From NCBI RefSeq assembly GCF_019693445.1, contig NZ_JAHRBL010000007.1, positions 62,001-126,000 on the forward strand: a stretch of DNA of 64,000 nt. Direction: 5' to 3'. Below the pieces are notes generated by a model. That model was not told where the DNA came from and made no database searches. It saw only the letters and a list, made by a program, of their open reading frames with translations. A program made the translations under genes and the position numbers. This document shows positions 49,323 through 59,012 of the stretch, in pieces. The stretch comes from Deinococcus aquaedulcis (GTDB taxonomy: Bacteria; Deinococcota; Deinococci; Deinococcales; Deinococcaceae). Numbering within the stretch: position 1 is the first letter of the stretch; each line of letters begins with the position of its first letter.

Positions 49323-50106
49323 GGCGCGCCTGGCCGACCTGTTGGCCCAGGACCGGCAGCTGCGCGCGGTCCTGGGCGCCGATCCGCGTTTTTCGCACGT
49401 GGTCGCCTACGGCAGCGTGCCGCAGGGCCGCGCCGACGCCTGGAGCGATCTGGAATACTGGGCCTTTGTCGCCCCTGGCGCAGTGGTGAGCGCCGAGGGC
49501 TGGCTGCGGGCACACCTGCCTGTGCAGCACTTCGTGGTCAACGAGTTCGGCACGCCCACGGCCATCCTTCCGGGCCTGCACCGCGTGGAACTGCATGTCG
49601 AGGCCGCCACCCGTCTGCCCGAGATCGAGACCTGGACCCCGCAGCAGGTTCACCCCGCGCGCATGCTGGTGAGGGACACAGACGGGCGACTGGCCGGGCA
49701 TCTGGCGGTGCTGGCCACGCGCCGCGCCGACCCGGCGGGTGAGGGGCCACGCCTTCTGGACCGCCTGCTGAACTGGCTGGCCTTTGGGCTGAATGTGCTG
49801 GCACGCGGCGAGCGCGTGCGGGCCCACGAACTGCTGGGCTGGGTGCAGGGCGGCTTATTGCGGCTGGCCCGCCTGCAGGAAGGCGCAACCGGACACTGGC
49901 CGAATGCCTCGCGCGCGGCCGAACAAGAGCTCAGCGCAGCCGCCCTGGCCCGCTACGCCAGCGTCACGGCGGACCTCGCCGGACTGGAACAGGCGTATAC
50001 CCACGCCGTGGCCTGGACCCTGCAGCTGGCGGAGGACCTGGGCCTGCCCCTGTCGGCGGCGCTGGCCGCCGAGTTGCGGGCGTGGCCGGACCACATGGCG
50101 CCGTAG
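49312..50106 (+). CDS. Nucleotidyltransferase-like protein
   Basis: 264 residues from TTG 49312, inside the end of the RidA-family gene; no ATG fits as well. VVAYGSVPQGRADAWSDLEYW is a GSxxxGxxDxxSDxE motif of small nucleotidyltransferases, as in lincosamide-modifying and related enzymes. A helical C-terminal half (LLDRLLNWLAFGLNVLARGE) follows. Coupled translation with the RidA-like gene is likely. Substrate unknown; no resistance claim is made. Confidence 0.72.
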   Translation: MRTEARLADLLAQDRQLRAVLGADPRFSHVVAYGSVPQGRADAWSDLEYWAFVAPGAVVSAEGWLRAHLPVQHFVVNEFGTPTAILPGLHRVELHVEAATRLPEIETWTPQQVHPARMLVRDTDGRLAGHLAVLATRRADPAGEGPRLLDRLLNWLAFGLNVLARGERVRAHELLGWVQGGLLRLARLQEGATGHWPNASRAAEQELSAAALARYASVTADLAGLEQAYTHAVAWTLQLAEDLGLPLSAALAAELRAWPDHMAP

Positions 50107-50183
50107 CCTGTGGGCATGACCCAACGCCGCTGTGACCTCTGGCCCCGCCTGTCCCTCCACCGCACGGCCTTGACGAGGGGCGC

Positions 50184-51146
50184 TTGACCCCCTTGCCCCC
50201 CGGCACCCCCCGACTGGGCCTGGGGCTGGCCGCGCTGGGCCGCCCCGGCTACATCAACCTGGGGCACGGCGCGGACCTGCCCGGCAAGGGGGTGGACGAC
50301 CTGCGCGCCCAGACCTGGGCGGTACTGGACGCGGCCTGGGCGGCGGGCGTGCGGTACTTCGACGCCGCGCGCAGCTACGGCCGGGCCGAGGCGTTTCTGG
50401 GCGAGTGGCTGCGGGACCGCCTTCCCCAGGGCGCGGTGATCGGCAGCAAGTGGGGCTACACCTACGTGGCCGACTGGCGCACCGACGCCGAGGTGCATGA
50501 GGTCAAGACCCATGACCTCGCCACCCTGGCGCGCCAGTGGCCCGAAACCCAGGCGGCACTGGGCCGCGCGCCGGACCTGTACCTGATTCATTCGGCCACG
50601 CTGGATTCGGGGGTGCTGGAGAACGCCGAGGTGCTCTCGAAGTTGGCGGAGCTGGCCCAGGGGGGCGTGCGCGTGGGCCTCAGCACCAGTGGGCCGGGGC
50701 AGGCCCAGACCCTGCGCCGCGCCCTGGCGGTGCAGGTGGACGGCGCCTGTCCGTTTGGCGCTGTGCAGGCCACCTGGAACCTGCTGGAGCCCTCGGCGGG
50801 CCCCGCCCTGGCCGAAGCCCACGCGGCAGGCTGGACCGTGGTGGTCAAGGAAGCGGTGGCCAATGGCCGCCTGAGTGCACGCGGGCTGACCGGGCAGGGC
50901 GACGTGCCCCCGGCGCTGCGGGACGCCGCCCGCGCGCAGGGCGTGACCCCGGACGCGGTCGCCCTGGGCGCGGCGCTGGCCCAGCCGTGGGCCGACGTGG
51001 TGCTCAGTGGGGCGGGCACACCGGACCAGTTGGCGCAGAATCTGGCGGCGCGGCGGGTGACTGTGGACGCTGAACCGCTGCTTTCCGCTCTGAAGCAGGA
51101 GCCAGGGGCCTACTGGGCGGCCAGATCGGCCCTGCCCTGGACCTGA
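50184..51146 (+). CDS. Aldo/keto reductase
   Basis: 320 residues from TTG 50184 with GAGGGG upstream. NAD(P)H oxidoreductase; tetrad present: Asp and Tyr in YFDAARSYGRAE, Lys in IGSKWGY, His in YLIHSATL. Cofactor segment SGAGTPDQLAQNL. It differs from the reductase at 31829. A 77-nt gap separates it from the nucleotidyltransferase-like gene. Confidence 0.83.
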   Translation: MTPLPPGTPRLGLGLAALGRPGYINLGHGADLPGKGVDDLRAQTWAVLDAAWAAGVRYFDAARSYGRAEAFLGEWLRDRLPQGAVIGSKWGYTYVADWRTDAEVHEVKTHDLATLARQWPETQAALGRAPDLYLIHSATLDSGVLENAEVLSKLAELAQGGVRVGLSTSGPGQAQTLRRALAVQVDGACPFGAVQATWNLLEPSAGPALAEAHAAGWTVVVKEAVANGRLSARGLTGQGDVPPALRDAARAQGVTPDAVALGAALAQPWADVVLSGAGTPDQLAQNLAARRVTVDAEPLLSALKQEPGAYWAARSALPWT

Positions 51147-51336
51147 AGGCTGGGGGACGCGCCCGGGTGCCCGGCCGCGCTGGGAGGACGTTTCGCTCAC
51201 GGGGGCCTGTCCTCACCCGCGCCCGGCCCAGCCGGAGGGTGCTGGCCCCGCCATAATGGCGGGTGTGTCGCCGCACCCTCTGGAGCCCCCTTTGCCCCCT
51301 CGGCCGCCAGCCCAATGACGGCGTCTGGGGTGCCCC

Positions 51337-53103
51337 ATGACTGAGCTGCCGCCAGAGCTGTCCCACTACGAGGTTCATCTGCCCCAGCGGCGCACCGCAG
51401 AGCGGATTGACGCCCTGCTGGACCTGGCGGGCGGCGACCACCCGCTGCCCGACACCACGGCGCTGCTTCAGCACGCCCATACGCTGGCTGTGGAACTGGC
51501 CGACGAGGCACGCGCCGCGCAGACTGAGGTGCAGCTGGCCCTGCGGCTGGACGGTGAGGCGGCCCTGACCTTGGCCCGCGCGGCGCAGGCCCGGTTTGAG
51601 CGCCTGAACGACACGGCCATGGAAACGCAGTGCGCGCTGCGGCAGGCCGAGTTGCTGATGCCGCAGCCGGTCCAGGCCCTGACCGCCAGCCTCGTGGCTG
51701 CCGCGCTGGCCGGGGAAGCGGGCGCCGACGAACCCCGCGCCCAGGCGCAGCGCCGGGCCGGCGAGCTGTACAGCGCGCTGGGCGATGAACAGGCCGCCAT
51801 CAGTGCCTACGAACAGGCGCTGATCCTGACCGAGGACCAGAAGCCCCAGGCCAGGGACCTGCCGGTGCTGCTGGCCCTGGGCAGCCTGCACATGCGCGCC
51901 AACCAGCCCGACGAGGCCTTCCGGGCCTACCGCATGGCCGGGCACTTGGCCCACCTGGAAGGCACCGCCGACCACGCCGACGCGCTGGGCGGCCTGGGGG
52001 TTTCCTACGGCGTTCAGGGCGACCATGCCCGGGCGCTGCAGTTTCTGGACAGGGCGGCGGGGCTCAGCTCGCTGCTGGGCGACGACCGCCGGCACACCCG
52101 CTACCTCAACCTGATGGCCTCGGCCCACGCCAAACGCGATGAGCACGCGCAGGCCACCGCCGTGTTCGAGCGGAGCATGACGGCGGCGGCGGCGTCCGGC
52201 AAACCGGACGTCCTGGTGATCACCCTGCTGAACGTGGCCGAGTACCTGCTGCAGCAGGGCCGCCCGGACGAAGCAGCCACCCTGCTGGAGCGGGCCCTGC
52301 CCCTCAGCCAGCGGGCGCGGCTGTCCAGCGCCGAGCGGCGCGCGCAGCGGCTGCTGGTCACGCTGGCCCTGACCAGGGGCGACCCCGCCCAGGCCCTGGC
52401 GCACGAGCAGGCCTGGGCGGCCCTGGAACTCGCCGCCCAGGCGCGTCAGTACCAGCGTCAACAGCAGCTGCGCGACGCGGCGGCCCAGGCCGAGCTGCAC
52501 CTCGCGCTGCGGCGCGAACGCCGCGAGGTCCGGGCCAGCCTCGCAGCGGCGCTGGGCGAGGCCTCGGCGCGCGCCGACGAGTTGCGCCGTCAGGTGGAAA
52601 CCTGGAAGGGCAGTTCCATTTACGACCTGCAAAGCGGCGCCCGCTCGGCGCTGTACGGCACCGAGCAGCTCACGCAGCACTTCAAGCGCAGCCTGCGCGC
52701 CAAAACCCACCTGTCGGTGGCGGTGGTGGGCGTGGAGGTCACCACCGTCAGTGTGGGCGGCGCGGGCCAGCTGCTGGCCGACACAGTGCTGCAGACCATG
52801 AGGCAGTTGCTGGAACAGAGCGTGCGCGAAACCGATGTGGTGGCCCGCTTTGACGACTGGAAGTTCATGGTGATCTTCCCGGATACCCCCACGGCCGGCG
52901 CCCAGATTGCCCTGCAGCGGCTGCTGGAGGCGGCGGCCGCCCACGACTGGAAGGCGCAGGGGCTGAACACCCCGCCCACCCTGTACATCGGTCTGGCCGG
53001 CCGGGGCTTTCTTCAGGGCGCCCAGTTGCTGCTCAACGCCGCCGATGAAGAGCATTACCGCGCCCGCCGTGAGGGCCCCAACCAGCTGTGTGTGGCGCAG
53101 TGA
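51337..53103 (+). CDS. TPR protein with degenerate GGDEF domain
   Basis: 588 residues. TPR helices (YSALGDEQAAISAYEQALIL, MASAHAKRDEHAQATAVFER) and a helical linker precede a C-terminal region with the GGDEF-domain outline: LSVAVVGVEV, TDVVARFDDWKFMVIFPDT, then QIALQRLLEAA. The GGDEF signature is replaced by DDWKF, so it cannot make cyclic-di-GMP, but the RxxD inhibitory site is kept as RETD exactly five residues before. It could bind cyclic-di-GMP. Weak CATAATGG upstream. Confidence 0.7.
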   Translation: MTELPPELSHYEVHLPQRRTAERIDALLDLAGGDHPLPDTTALLQHAHTLAVELADEARAAQTEVQLALRLDGEAALTLARAAQARFERLNDTAMETQCALRQAELLMPQPVQALTASLVAAALAGEAGADEPRAQAQRRAGELYSALGDEQAAISAYEQALILTEDQKPQARDLPVLLALGSLHMRANQPDEAFRAYRMAGHLAHLEGTADHADALGGLGVSYGVQGDHARALQFLDRAAGLSSLLGDDRRHTRYLNLMASAHAKRDEHAQATAVFERSMTAAAASGKPDVLVITLLNVAEYLLQQGRPDEAATLLERALPLSQRARLSSAERRAQRLLVTLALTRGDPAQALAHEQAWAALELAAQARQYQRQQQLRDAAAQAELHLALRRERREVRASLAAALGEASARADELRRQVETWKGSSIYDLQSGARSALYGTEQLTQHFKRSLRAKTHLSVAVVGVEVTTVSVGGAGQLLADTVLQTMRQLLEQSVRETDVVARFDDWKFMVIFPDTPTAGAQIALQRLLEAAAAHDWKAQGLNTPPTLYIGLAGRGFLQGAQLLLNAADEEHYRARREGPNQLCVAQ

Positions 53104-53256
53104 CAGGAAGCGCCCTGTCCTGCCCAGAGCCCAGCAGAGCAGCGGGTGGGCAAGGCGCGGTTCAGAGCGACGCTGTCCTGAACAGGCCGCTTGAATGGGT
53201 GCTGGCCTGTCCTGGGGCCGGCAGCGGTCTGACAGCGGTGTTCCGTTGAGGGGAGG

Positions 53257-53345
53257 CCCTCACCGCCACCTCAACCGCTGTCTGTCGCGGTCACTCGCGC
53301 CGCTCGCCCCAGAGGACCTGAAGGTGAACCCTTCAGGTCCTCTGG
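53257..53345 (-). repeat. 90-bp dispersed hairpin repeat, copy 2 (inverted)
   Basis: A 15-bp perfect stem (53309-53323 with 53331-53345, CCAGAGGACCTGAAG) and CGCTGTCTGTCGCGGTCACT / CGCGCCGCTCGCC at 53276-53308. The flank matches copy 1 at 33589-33621 with one difference in 33. The remainder of the 517-bp gap 53104-53620 between convergent genes shows no gene. Confidence 0.8.
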
Positions 53346-53620
53346 TTCCCGCTCTGACACCGCCGCCCCGGGCCCTTGCGGAGCGGCCGGGCACCCTGAG
53401 AGCGAGATCGGCCGCCACTGGCCGCCGGGCACCGACGACCCCTCTTGAAAGCAGACGACGCCTGACCAGGGGCGGCCCAGGACTGCTCCCAACCCACCCA
53501 GCTTCACGTGCCCTCACAGCGCCACCGGGCGCGGACCTGAGCGCCACCCCCAACCCATCTGCGACGAACGACGTGCATGTCCGCGCCAGCCGGCGACGGG
53601 GGTGGAACGGAGAGCGACGT

Positions 53621-54772
53621 TTAGCCCAGTGCGCCCGCCACCGCCTCCGCCAGCCCCTGCGCCGCGTGCAGTCCCAGCGTGTCGGCCTGGGGGCCACCCA
53701 GCAGCAGCCACGTGTGCTCGTCCAGCGCTTCAAAGGTGGGCAGACCATTCGCGCGCCCGCCGGGCAGGGCCAGCCACGCGCCCGGCACGTCCGCAAGGCT
53801 GCGGCCCAGGTGCAGGGCGTCTGTGGCCAGCACCGGCAGCCTGTCCATCAGCGCCACCAGATCTTCCAGGGTTTCGCGCCGCAGGCCGGTGGGCACCCCG
53901 GTCAGTTGCCCGCCCGAGGGCTGGTAGCCGTGCGGATCGCGCCCGTGCAGCGGCGGAATCAGGGTATAGGCGCCGTGCTGCGGGCGCAGGGTCAGCCCGC
54001 CCGCGCGCAGCACCGGGCTCTGCGCCGTGCTGGGCGCCGCGAGGTGCGGCGTCTGGCGGTAGGCGCGGGCGTGGCGGGTGTGCACGCCCAGCGCGCATTC
54101 GGCCAGCCAGGGCCCCCCGGCGCCGGCCGCCAGCACCACGGCGCGCACCGGCACAGTCAGGGTCTCGTGGGTCACGATCTGGTGGGTGTTCGTGACGGTC
54201 AGACGTTCCAGGTACAGCCGCCCGCCGGGCTGGGGTGCCGCGCGGGTGTTCAGCAACAGGTCCACTCCTGCCCGGATGGCCGCCTGTGCGGCGTGCAGGG
54301 CCACGTGGCCGGGGCGGTAGGTGGCGGCGTCCCGGTCCACCTCGGCCCAGGGCAGCGCGGCGGGGTCCACCAGGGCCAGACTGTCCGGCCAGGGGGCCAG
54401 GGCCTCCGGCGTGGGCACGCGCCCGGGGGCCGCTTCAGCATGCAGGGCCACCAGGGGACGCGTCTCCCAGCCCACATCCCCCAGGGCCTGCAGGGCCGCG
54501 CGGGTCCAGTCGGCCGCCGGGTGCAGCGCGGGGTCCAGGCCCAGGCGGCTCCACACGCCGGGGGCCAGAATGGTCGCGCCTTCCTCATTGGGCAGCCCGC
54601 CTTCCTCCACCAGCAGCACCCGCAGGGCCGGAGCCTGCTGGCGCAGGAACAGCGCGGCGGCGGCCCCCATGCGCCCGGCGCCCACCACAGCCACGTCGTA
54701 GGGCGAAGGCGCAAAGGGCTGGCCCACATGGGCCCACACGCGGCCAGGGGCAGGCAGGGGCGGCGCACTCAT
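53621..54772 (-). CDS. FAD-dependent oxidoreductase (DAO family)
   Basis: 383 residues from ATG 54772. The dinucleotide motif DVAVVGAGRMGAAAALFLRQ with VLLVEEGGL follows, later VVLAAGAGGPWLAE, and a C-terminal GLPTFEALDEHTWLLLGG. This is the layout of D-amino-acid oxidase/glycine oxidase relatives. A weak CATCAT -10-like box lies 7 nt upstream. Substrate unknown; it is not linked to the thi operon. Confidence 0.8.
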   Translation of the reverse strand: MSAPPLPAPGRVWAHVGQPFAPSPYDVAVVGAGRMGAAAALFLRQQAPALRVLLVEEGGLPNEEGATILAPGVWSRLGLDPALHPAADWTRAALQALGDVGWETRPLVALHAEAAPGRVPTPEALAPWPDSLALVDPAALPWAEVDRDAATYRPGHVALHAAQAAIRAGVDLLLNTRAAPQPGGRLYLERLTVTNTHQIVTHETLTVPVRAVVLAAGAGGPWLAECALGVHTRHARAYRQTPHLAAPSTAQSPVLRAGGLTLRPQHGAYTLIPPLHGRDPHGYQPSGGQLTGVPTGLRRETLEDLVALMDRLPVLATDALHLGRSLADVPGAWLALPGGRANGLPTFEALDEHTWLLLGGPQADTLGLHAAQGLAEAVAGALG

Positions 54773-54898
54773 AGCGGCCATGATGCCGCGCCCGCGCGCC
54801 CAGGGCCTGCATGGCCCAAGGGCGGCTCAAGGGGCGCGCACTTCTCACCGGGCTGTCAGATGGCCGCCAGTCTGGGCTGCGTATACTCGGCCTTGATC

Positions 54899-56233
54899 AT
54901 GCCTGAAGGAACTGCTCTGCTTCCTGGGGTGCCGGGGAGCCGCCGCTGCCTGCGCCGCGTTCCTGCGGGCCACAGTGCGCCTGTGGGGTCCTGGGCGCGC
55001 GCCGCACTCACGGCCGCTCTGGCGCTGCTGCCCCCGGCGGCCGGCGCGCTGAACGTGCGGGTGCTGGTGGCCTCTGGACCGCAGCTGACGGTTCGCCTTC
55101 CCCTCACCGCCCCCGCCACCCCCGGGCTGGGCGTGCCCGCGCCCCTGACGCCAGCGGGCCCCGCCTCCACCCAGACCTGGACCGTGGGGGTCTCGGGCAC
55201 CCAGCTCACCCTGAACGGCCAACCCACCGGCAACAGCGCGCTGTACCTGCCGCCCGCGCCCGGGGCCACCGTGGACATTGCGGGCCGCAGCTACCGGGGC
55301 GGCCTGCACCTGCGCGCCGAGAACGGCAAGGTGCAGGGCATCAACGTGGTGGATGTCGAAGACTACCTGCGCGGCGTGGTACCGGCCGAGATGCCCGCCT
55401 CGTGGCCCCCGGCAGCCCTGGCGGCGCAGGCGGTGGTGGCCCGCACCTACGTGGCCGCCCGCCTGAACCCGGCTGCCCCCTATGACACCTGCGCCACGGA
55501 AAGCTGCCAGGTGTACCCCGGCGTCAGCGCCGAAAAACCGCAGACCGACGCCGCCGTGAACGCCACCCGCGCCCAGGTGGTGGCCTACGGGGGCCGGGCA
55601 GCCAGCACCTATTTCAGCAGCGACTCCGGGGGCTTTACCGCCTCCAGCGCCGAGGTCTGGGGCACCGCCCTGCCCTACCTGAACGCCAAGGCCGATCCTT
55701 TCTCGGCCGGGGGGCCGCGCGCCCGCTGGCGCGTGGAGGTGCCGCAGAACAGGGTGCAGGCCCTGGCGGGCGAGTACGGGGTGCGCACGCCCCTGAAGAG
55801 TGTGGCGGTCAGCCGCGTCAGCGAATCGGGCCGGCCGCTGGAAATCACCCTGATCGCCAGCGGGGGCACGGTGAAACTGGCCGGCGCCCGCGCCGGGGGC
55901 TTTATCCGCGCGCTGGGGGCGCCGGGCACGCGGGTGACCCTCGCAGGCCTGAACCCCCTGGTGATCGAAGGCAGCGGGGCCGGGCACGGCGTGGGCCTCT
56001 CGCAGTACGGGGCGCTGGGGCTGGCCAAGGCGGGTTACACCCACCTGCACGTGCTGGGCTTTTACTACCCCGGCACCAGCCTGGGCACCCTGGCCAGTGG
56101 GGGTGGGGGGCAGCCGGTCCTGGCCTCGGGCCCGGCGCTCCCAGGGCTCGGGCGGCCCGGCCTGGACCTGCCGGGGCTGGCTCTCGCTGAGAGGGCGCTG
56201 CTGGCCGCCGCGCCGGGCAGGGCCGCCCAGTGA
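54899..56233 (+). CDS. SpoIID/LytB-domain protein
   Basis: 444 residues. TATACT at 54882-54887 precedes the ATG by 11 nt. A weak N-terminal signal (AALTAALALLPPAAGA) is followed by the SpoIID domain: EDYLRGVVPAEMPASWP with the catalytic-type Glu near 164, ALAAQAVVARTYVAAR, YPGVSAE, and GHGVGLSQYGALGLAKAGYTH. The family cleaves glycan strands lacking stem peptides. Its stop overlaps the GTG of the LptD-like gene (GTGA), so the two are coupled. Confidence 0.88.
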   Translation: MPEGTALLPGVPGSRRCLRRVPAGHSAPVGSWARAALTAALALLPPAAGALNVRVLVASGPQLTVRLPLTAPATPGLGVPAPLTPAGPASTQTWTVGVSGTQLTLNGQPTGNSALYLPPAPGATVDIAGRSYRGGLHLRAENGKVQGINVVDVEDYLRGVVPAEMPASWPPAALAAQAVVARTYVAARLNPAAPYDTCATESCQVYPGVSAEKPQTDAAVNATRAQVVAYGGRAASTYFSSDSGGFTASSAEVWGTALPYLNAKADPFSAGGPRARWRVEVPQNRVQALAGEYGVRTPLKSVAVSRVSESGRPLEITLIASGGTVKLAGARAGGFIRALGAPGTRVTLAGLNPLVIEGSGAGHGVGLSQYGALGLAKAGYTHLHVLGFYYPGTSLGTLASGGGGQPVLASGPALPGLGRPGLDLPGLALAERALLAAAPGRAAQ

Positions 56234-58995
56234 CGCGGGCCGTGACCCCACCTCGCAGCCGTCCGGCCCGCCGCGTCCGCCGCCAGCTGCTGGGCGCCCT
56301 GCTGGCCCTGGGGCTGCTGGGCGGCGCCCAGGCCCGCACCGTCAAGATCATCAGCGCCGACACCCTGGAACTGCGGCAGGTGGACGGCCAGGAACTGGTG
56401 ATCATTGCCGGCGAGAGCGTGGAACTGCGCGTGGATGACGATGTGGTGCGTGCCAAGCGAGTGGAATTCAACCGCACCCGGCGCACCCTGACCCTGGTGG
56501 GTGCGGCCAGCTACCGCAGCGCCAAGGATGCCCAGGACCTGCGCGGCGAGAACCTGGTCGTGGAACTGGGCCAGGAGCAGATCAGCGGCGAGGACGTGCT
56601 GATCAGTGACGCGGCGCTGGAGATTCGCGGCGCCGAGGTGGAACGCATCCCTGGGCAACTCCGGGCCACGGGCGGCTATTTCACCACCTGCGCCCGCTGC
56701 GGACGCACCCCGAACGACTACGCCTTCCGCGCCGAGCGCCTGATCGTGTACCCGGGCGACCGCCTCGTGGCCTACCGCGCGCAGGTGCTGCTGGCCGACG
56801 TGCCGGTGTTCTTCCTGCCGGTGCTGGTGCTGCCCCTGAACGACAAGGACCGCCAGCCCCGCCTGGAAATCGGCCGCGACGCGGTGGACGGCTACACCGT
56901 GCAGGCCGACCTGCCCTTTTCCATTGGCTCCAGCACGCTGGGCACCACCCTGCTGCGCTACTACCAGAACCGCAGCCCCAGCGTGGGGCTGGGGGTGGAG
57001 TTGCGTTCCTACGCGCCGCTGCCCTACGTGGACCGGGTGAACCTGTACGCGCTGGCCAACCCCAGACCCGTGGGCCAGAGCGGCTACGACGTGGACCTGA
57101 ATTTCGGCGTACGCGGGCGCATTCCCCTGGCCACCGCCACCCGCGACCTGGACTACTCGCTGGACGTGACCCGCCGCGACATCGGCCGGGCGGCCACCGA
57201 CCCCGAGCGCGGCGTGACCCGCGTGAACTTCAGCGCCAGGGCGGAATATCCCCTCTTCAGCGCCGAATTCAACTACGTCAACCGCTTTGGGCCGCCGCCC
57301 ACCACCGCGCTGGGCGAGGTGCTGGCCACCCCTGAAGTGGTCGTGGACCCGAAGCCCTACACGAATGGCGGCCTCAGCGCCGACTTCCGCGTGAAAGCCG
57401 GCCTGTACACGGCGCGCGTCAATCCGCTGGCCCGCAGCGTGGCGGGCCAGGGCCCGAACATCACCACCAGCCGCCTGGAAGAGCAGCACGCCATCTCGTA
57501 CACCGCCAAACCCTGGCGGGACGCCGACCTGACGCTGAACAACACGTTTACTGGGCGCTACTACGGCACCGGGGCCCGCACGGTGGATCTGCGGCTCAGC
57601 GGCCAGCTGACCCAGCGCTTTAACACCACGAATTCGTTCACAGTCAGCGCCGCCTACAACCGCATAGAGGGCACCAGCCCCTTTGCGTTTGACGCCCTGA
57701 GCGGCCGCCTGCTGGAAGCGCCGATCAGCGTGAGCGTCAACACCGTGCCCGTGCGCGACGTGAACTTCAGCGTGAGCAGCAGTCGCAACCTGTTCGTGCG
57801 CCCGGCGCAGCAGCCCACCACCTTTACCCTGAATGTGAACCGGAAGCCCCTGACCCTGAGTTCCTCGGCCACAGTGGACCTGCTGGACAAGGAACTGGAT
57901 TCGTTCAGCTTCAATGCCACGCTGGCCGACCCGGATGCCGGCAAGGTCACCGTGACCCCCGCCCAGCCGGCCACCGCCACGGCCCCCGCCCGTCCGGCCA
58001 CCGCCACCCGCACCAGTCGCTGGCCCGCACCAAAACTGAGCCTGACCGCCAGCGGCAGTTACACCAAAGAGCAAGGCCCCGGCCCGCTGACCGTGACAGC
58101 CACGGTCAATGGGGACGAGCGCAGCGACTTCTTCTCGGCGTCGGTCACGCACGCCATGCGCACGCCGGAGATCACGGCCGTGGGTGTGCGCTACAACCTC
58201 AGCGGCACGCGCGACACGGTGCTGAACAGCCTGCGCCTGTCGGGCAGCGAGACCCTGAATCCGCCCACCGGGCAGCTGGTCGGTGACGCCACACTGACCT
58301 GGCGCGGGCGCTACGAGTTCAAGACGACGCACAACCTCCGCCTCGTGCGTGTTCCTGGCGCCACCGACAGCGGCACCATCTTCTTCAGCGTCGGCACGGT
58401 GGGCGGCGCCGCCACCAACTGGAACCTGTCCTACGGCGGCCCCTACGATCTGGGGCGCGGGGGGTTTACCCGTCCGGCCCTGACCGGCAGCTTCAACACC
58501 ACCCGCCCGGGGCAGAGCCTCTCGCTGAGCGCTGCCGTGAACACCCCCGGCCTGGACCAGCCGCGCCTGGAACTGGCCCGCGCAGACGTGAGCGCCGCCT
58601 GGAATGCCGAGCGGTTCTCGGCCTCGGGGCGCGCGATCTACACCCGCACCCGCGAGGGCACCTTCCCGGACGACAAGGCCCGCGACCGCCTGTCGCTGGA
58701 ACCGCTGCGCTTCAGCGTGGGGCTGGGGCGCGCGGGGCAGCCGCCCGGCGCCTACGTGACCCTGGGCCTGCGCCAGAGCTTCGAGTGGCTCGACGGCGTG
58801 CGGCAGAACCCGCAGCCGCTCTCGCCCGTGCTGGGCCTGACCATTGACCGCTGCTGCTGGGCGCTGCAGGCCGAAGCCGACCTGGGCCTGCGCCGCTTCC
58901 GGGTGGCGGTGGGCCTGCCGGGCCAGACCTACTACCCCCTGTTCGACCTGGAGCGCGACCGCGTGAACGTGCCGCTGCTGCCCACCCTGCCCTGA
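56230..58995 (+). CDS. LptD/OstA-like outer-membrane beta-barrel protein
   Basis: 921 residues from GTG. After a signal peptide (LLGALLALGLLGGAQA) an OstA-like N-domain (VKIISADTLELRQVDGQELV; LVGAASYRSAKDAQDL) leads to a long barrel of alternating strands. Cysteines number four: C154 and C157 in TTCARC, C875 and C876 in DRCCWA. E. coli LptD also has four, including an adjacent C-terminal pair. LptD inserts LPS, which Deinococcus is not known to make, so the real cargo is open. Ala/Thr/Pro-rich linker near 580. Confidence 0.82.
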   Translation: MTRAVTPPRSRPARRVRRQLLGALLALGLLGGAQARTVKIISADTLELRQVDGQELVIIAGESVELRVDDDVVRAKRVEFNRTRRTLTLVGAASYRSAKDAQDLRGENLVVELGQEQISGEDVLISDAALEIRGAEVERIPGQLRATGGYFTTCARCGRTPNDYAFRAERLIVYPGDRLVAYRAQVLLADVPVFFLPVLVLPLNDKDRQPRLEIGRDAVDGYTVQADLPFSIGSSTLGTTLLRYYQNRSPSVGLGVELRSYAPLPYVDRVNLYALANPRPVGQSGYDVDLNFGVRGRIPLATATRDLDYSLDVTRRDIGRAATDPERGVTRVNFSARAEYPLFSAEFNYVNRFGPPPTTALGEVLATPEVVVDPKPYTNGGLSADFRVKAGLYTARVNPLARSVAGQGPNITTSRLEEQHAISYTAKPWRDADLTLNNTFTGRYYGTGARTVDLRLSGQLTQRFNTTNSFTVSAAYNRIEGTSPFAFDALSGRLLEAPISVSVNTVPVRDVNFSVSSSRNLFVRPAQQPTTFTLNVNRKPLTLSSSATVDLLDKELDSFSFNATLADPDAGKVTVTPAQPATATAPARPATATRTSRWPAPKLSLTASGSYTKEQGPGPLTVTATVNGDERSDFFSASVTHAMRTPEITAVGVRYNLSGTRDTVLNSLRLSGSETLNPPTGQLVGDATLTWRGRYEFKTTHNLRLVRVPGATDSGTIFFSVGTVGGAATNWNLSYGGPYDLGRGGFTRPALTGSFNTTRPGQSLSLSAAVNTPGLDQPRLELARADVSAAWNAERFSASGRAIYTRTREGTFPDDKARDRLSLEPLRFSVGLGRAGQPPGAYVTLGLRQSFEWLDGVRQNPQPLSPVLGLTIDRCCWALQAEADLGLRRFRVAVGLPGQTYYPLFDLERDRVNVPLLPTLP

Positions 58996-59012
58996 CCCCC
59001 CGGAGGTCCCTC

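Noticed and set aside
53195..54898. Long upstream extension of the SpoIID-like frame
   Set aside because: It runs through the antisense of the FAD oxidoreductase and a dispersed repeat; TATACT and ATG 54899 give a proper start.
56230..58995. Evidence of lipopolysaccharide synthesis
   Set aside because: A single LptD-like protein is not enough; no lpx genes or other Lpt partners are in the window.
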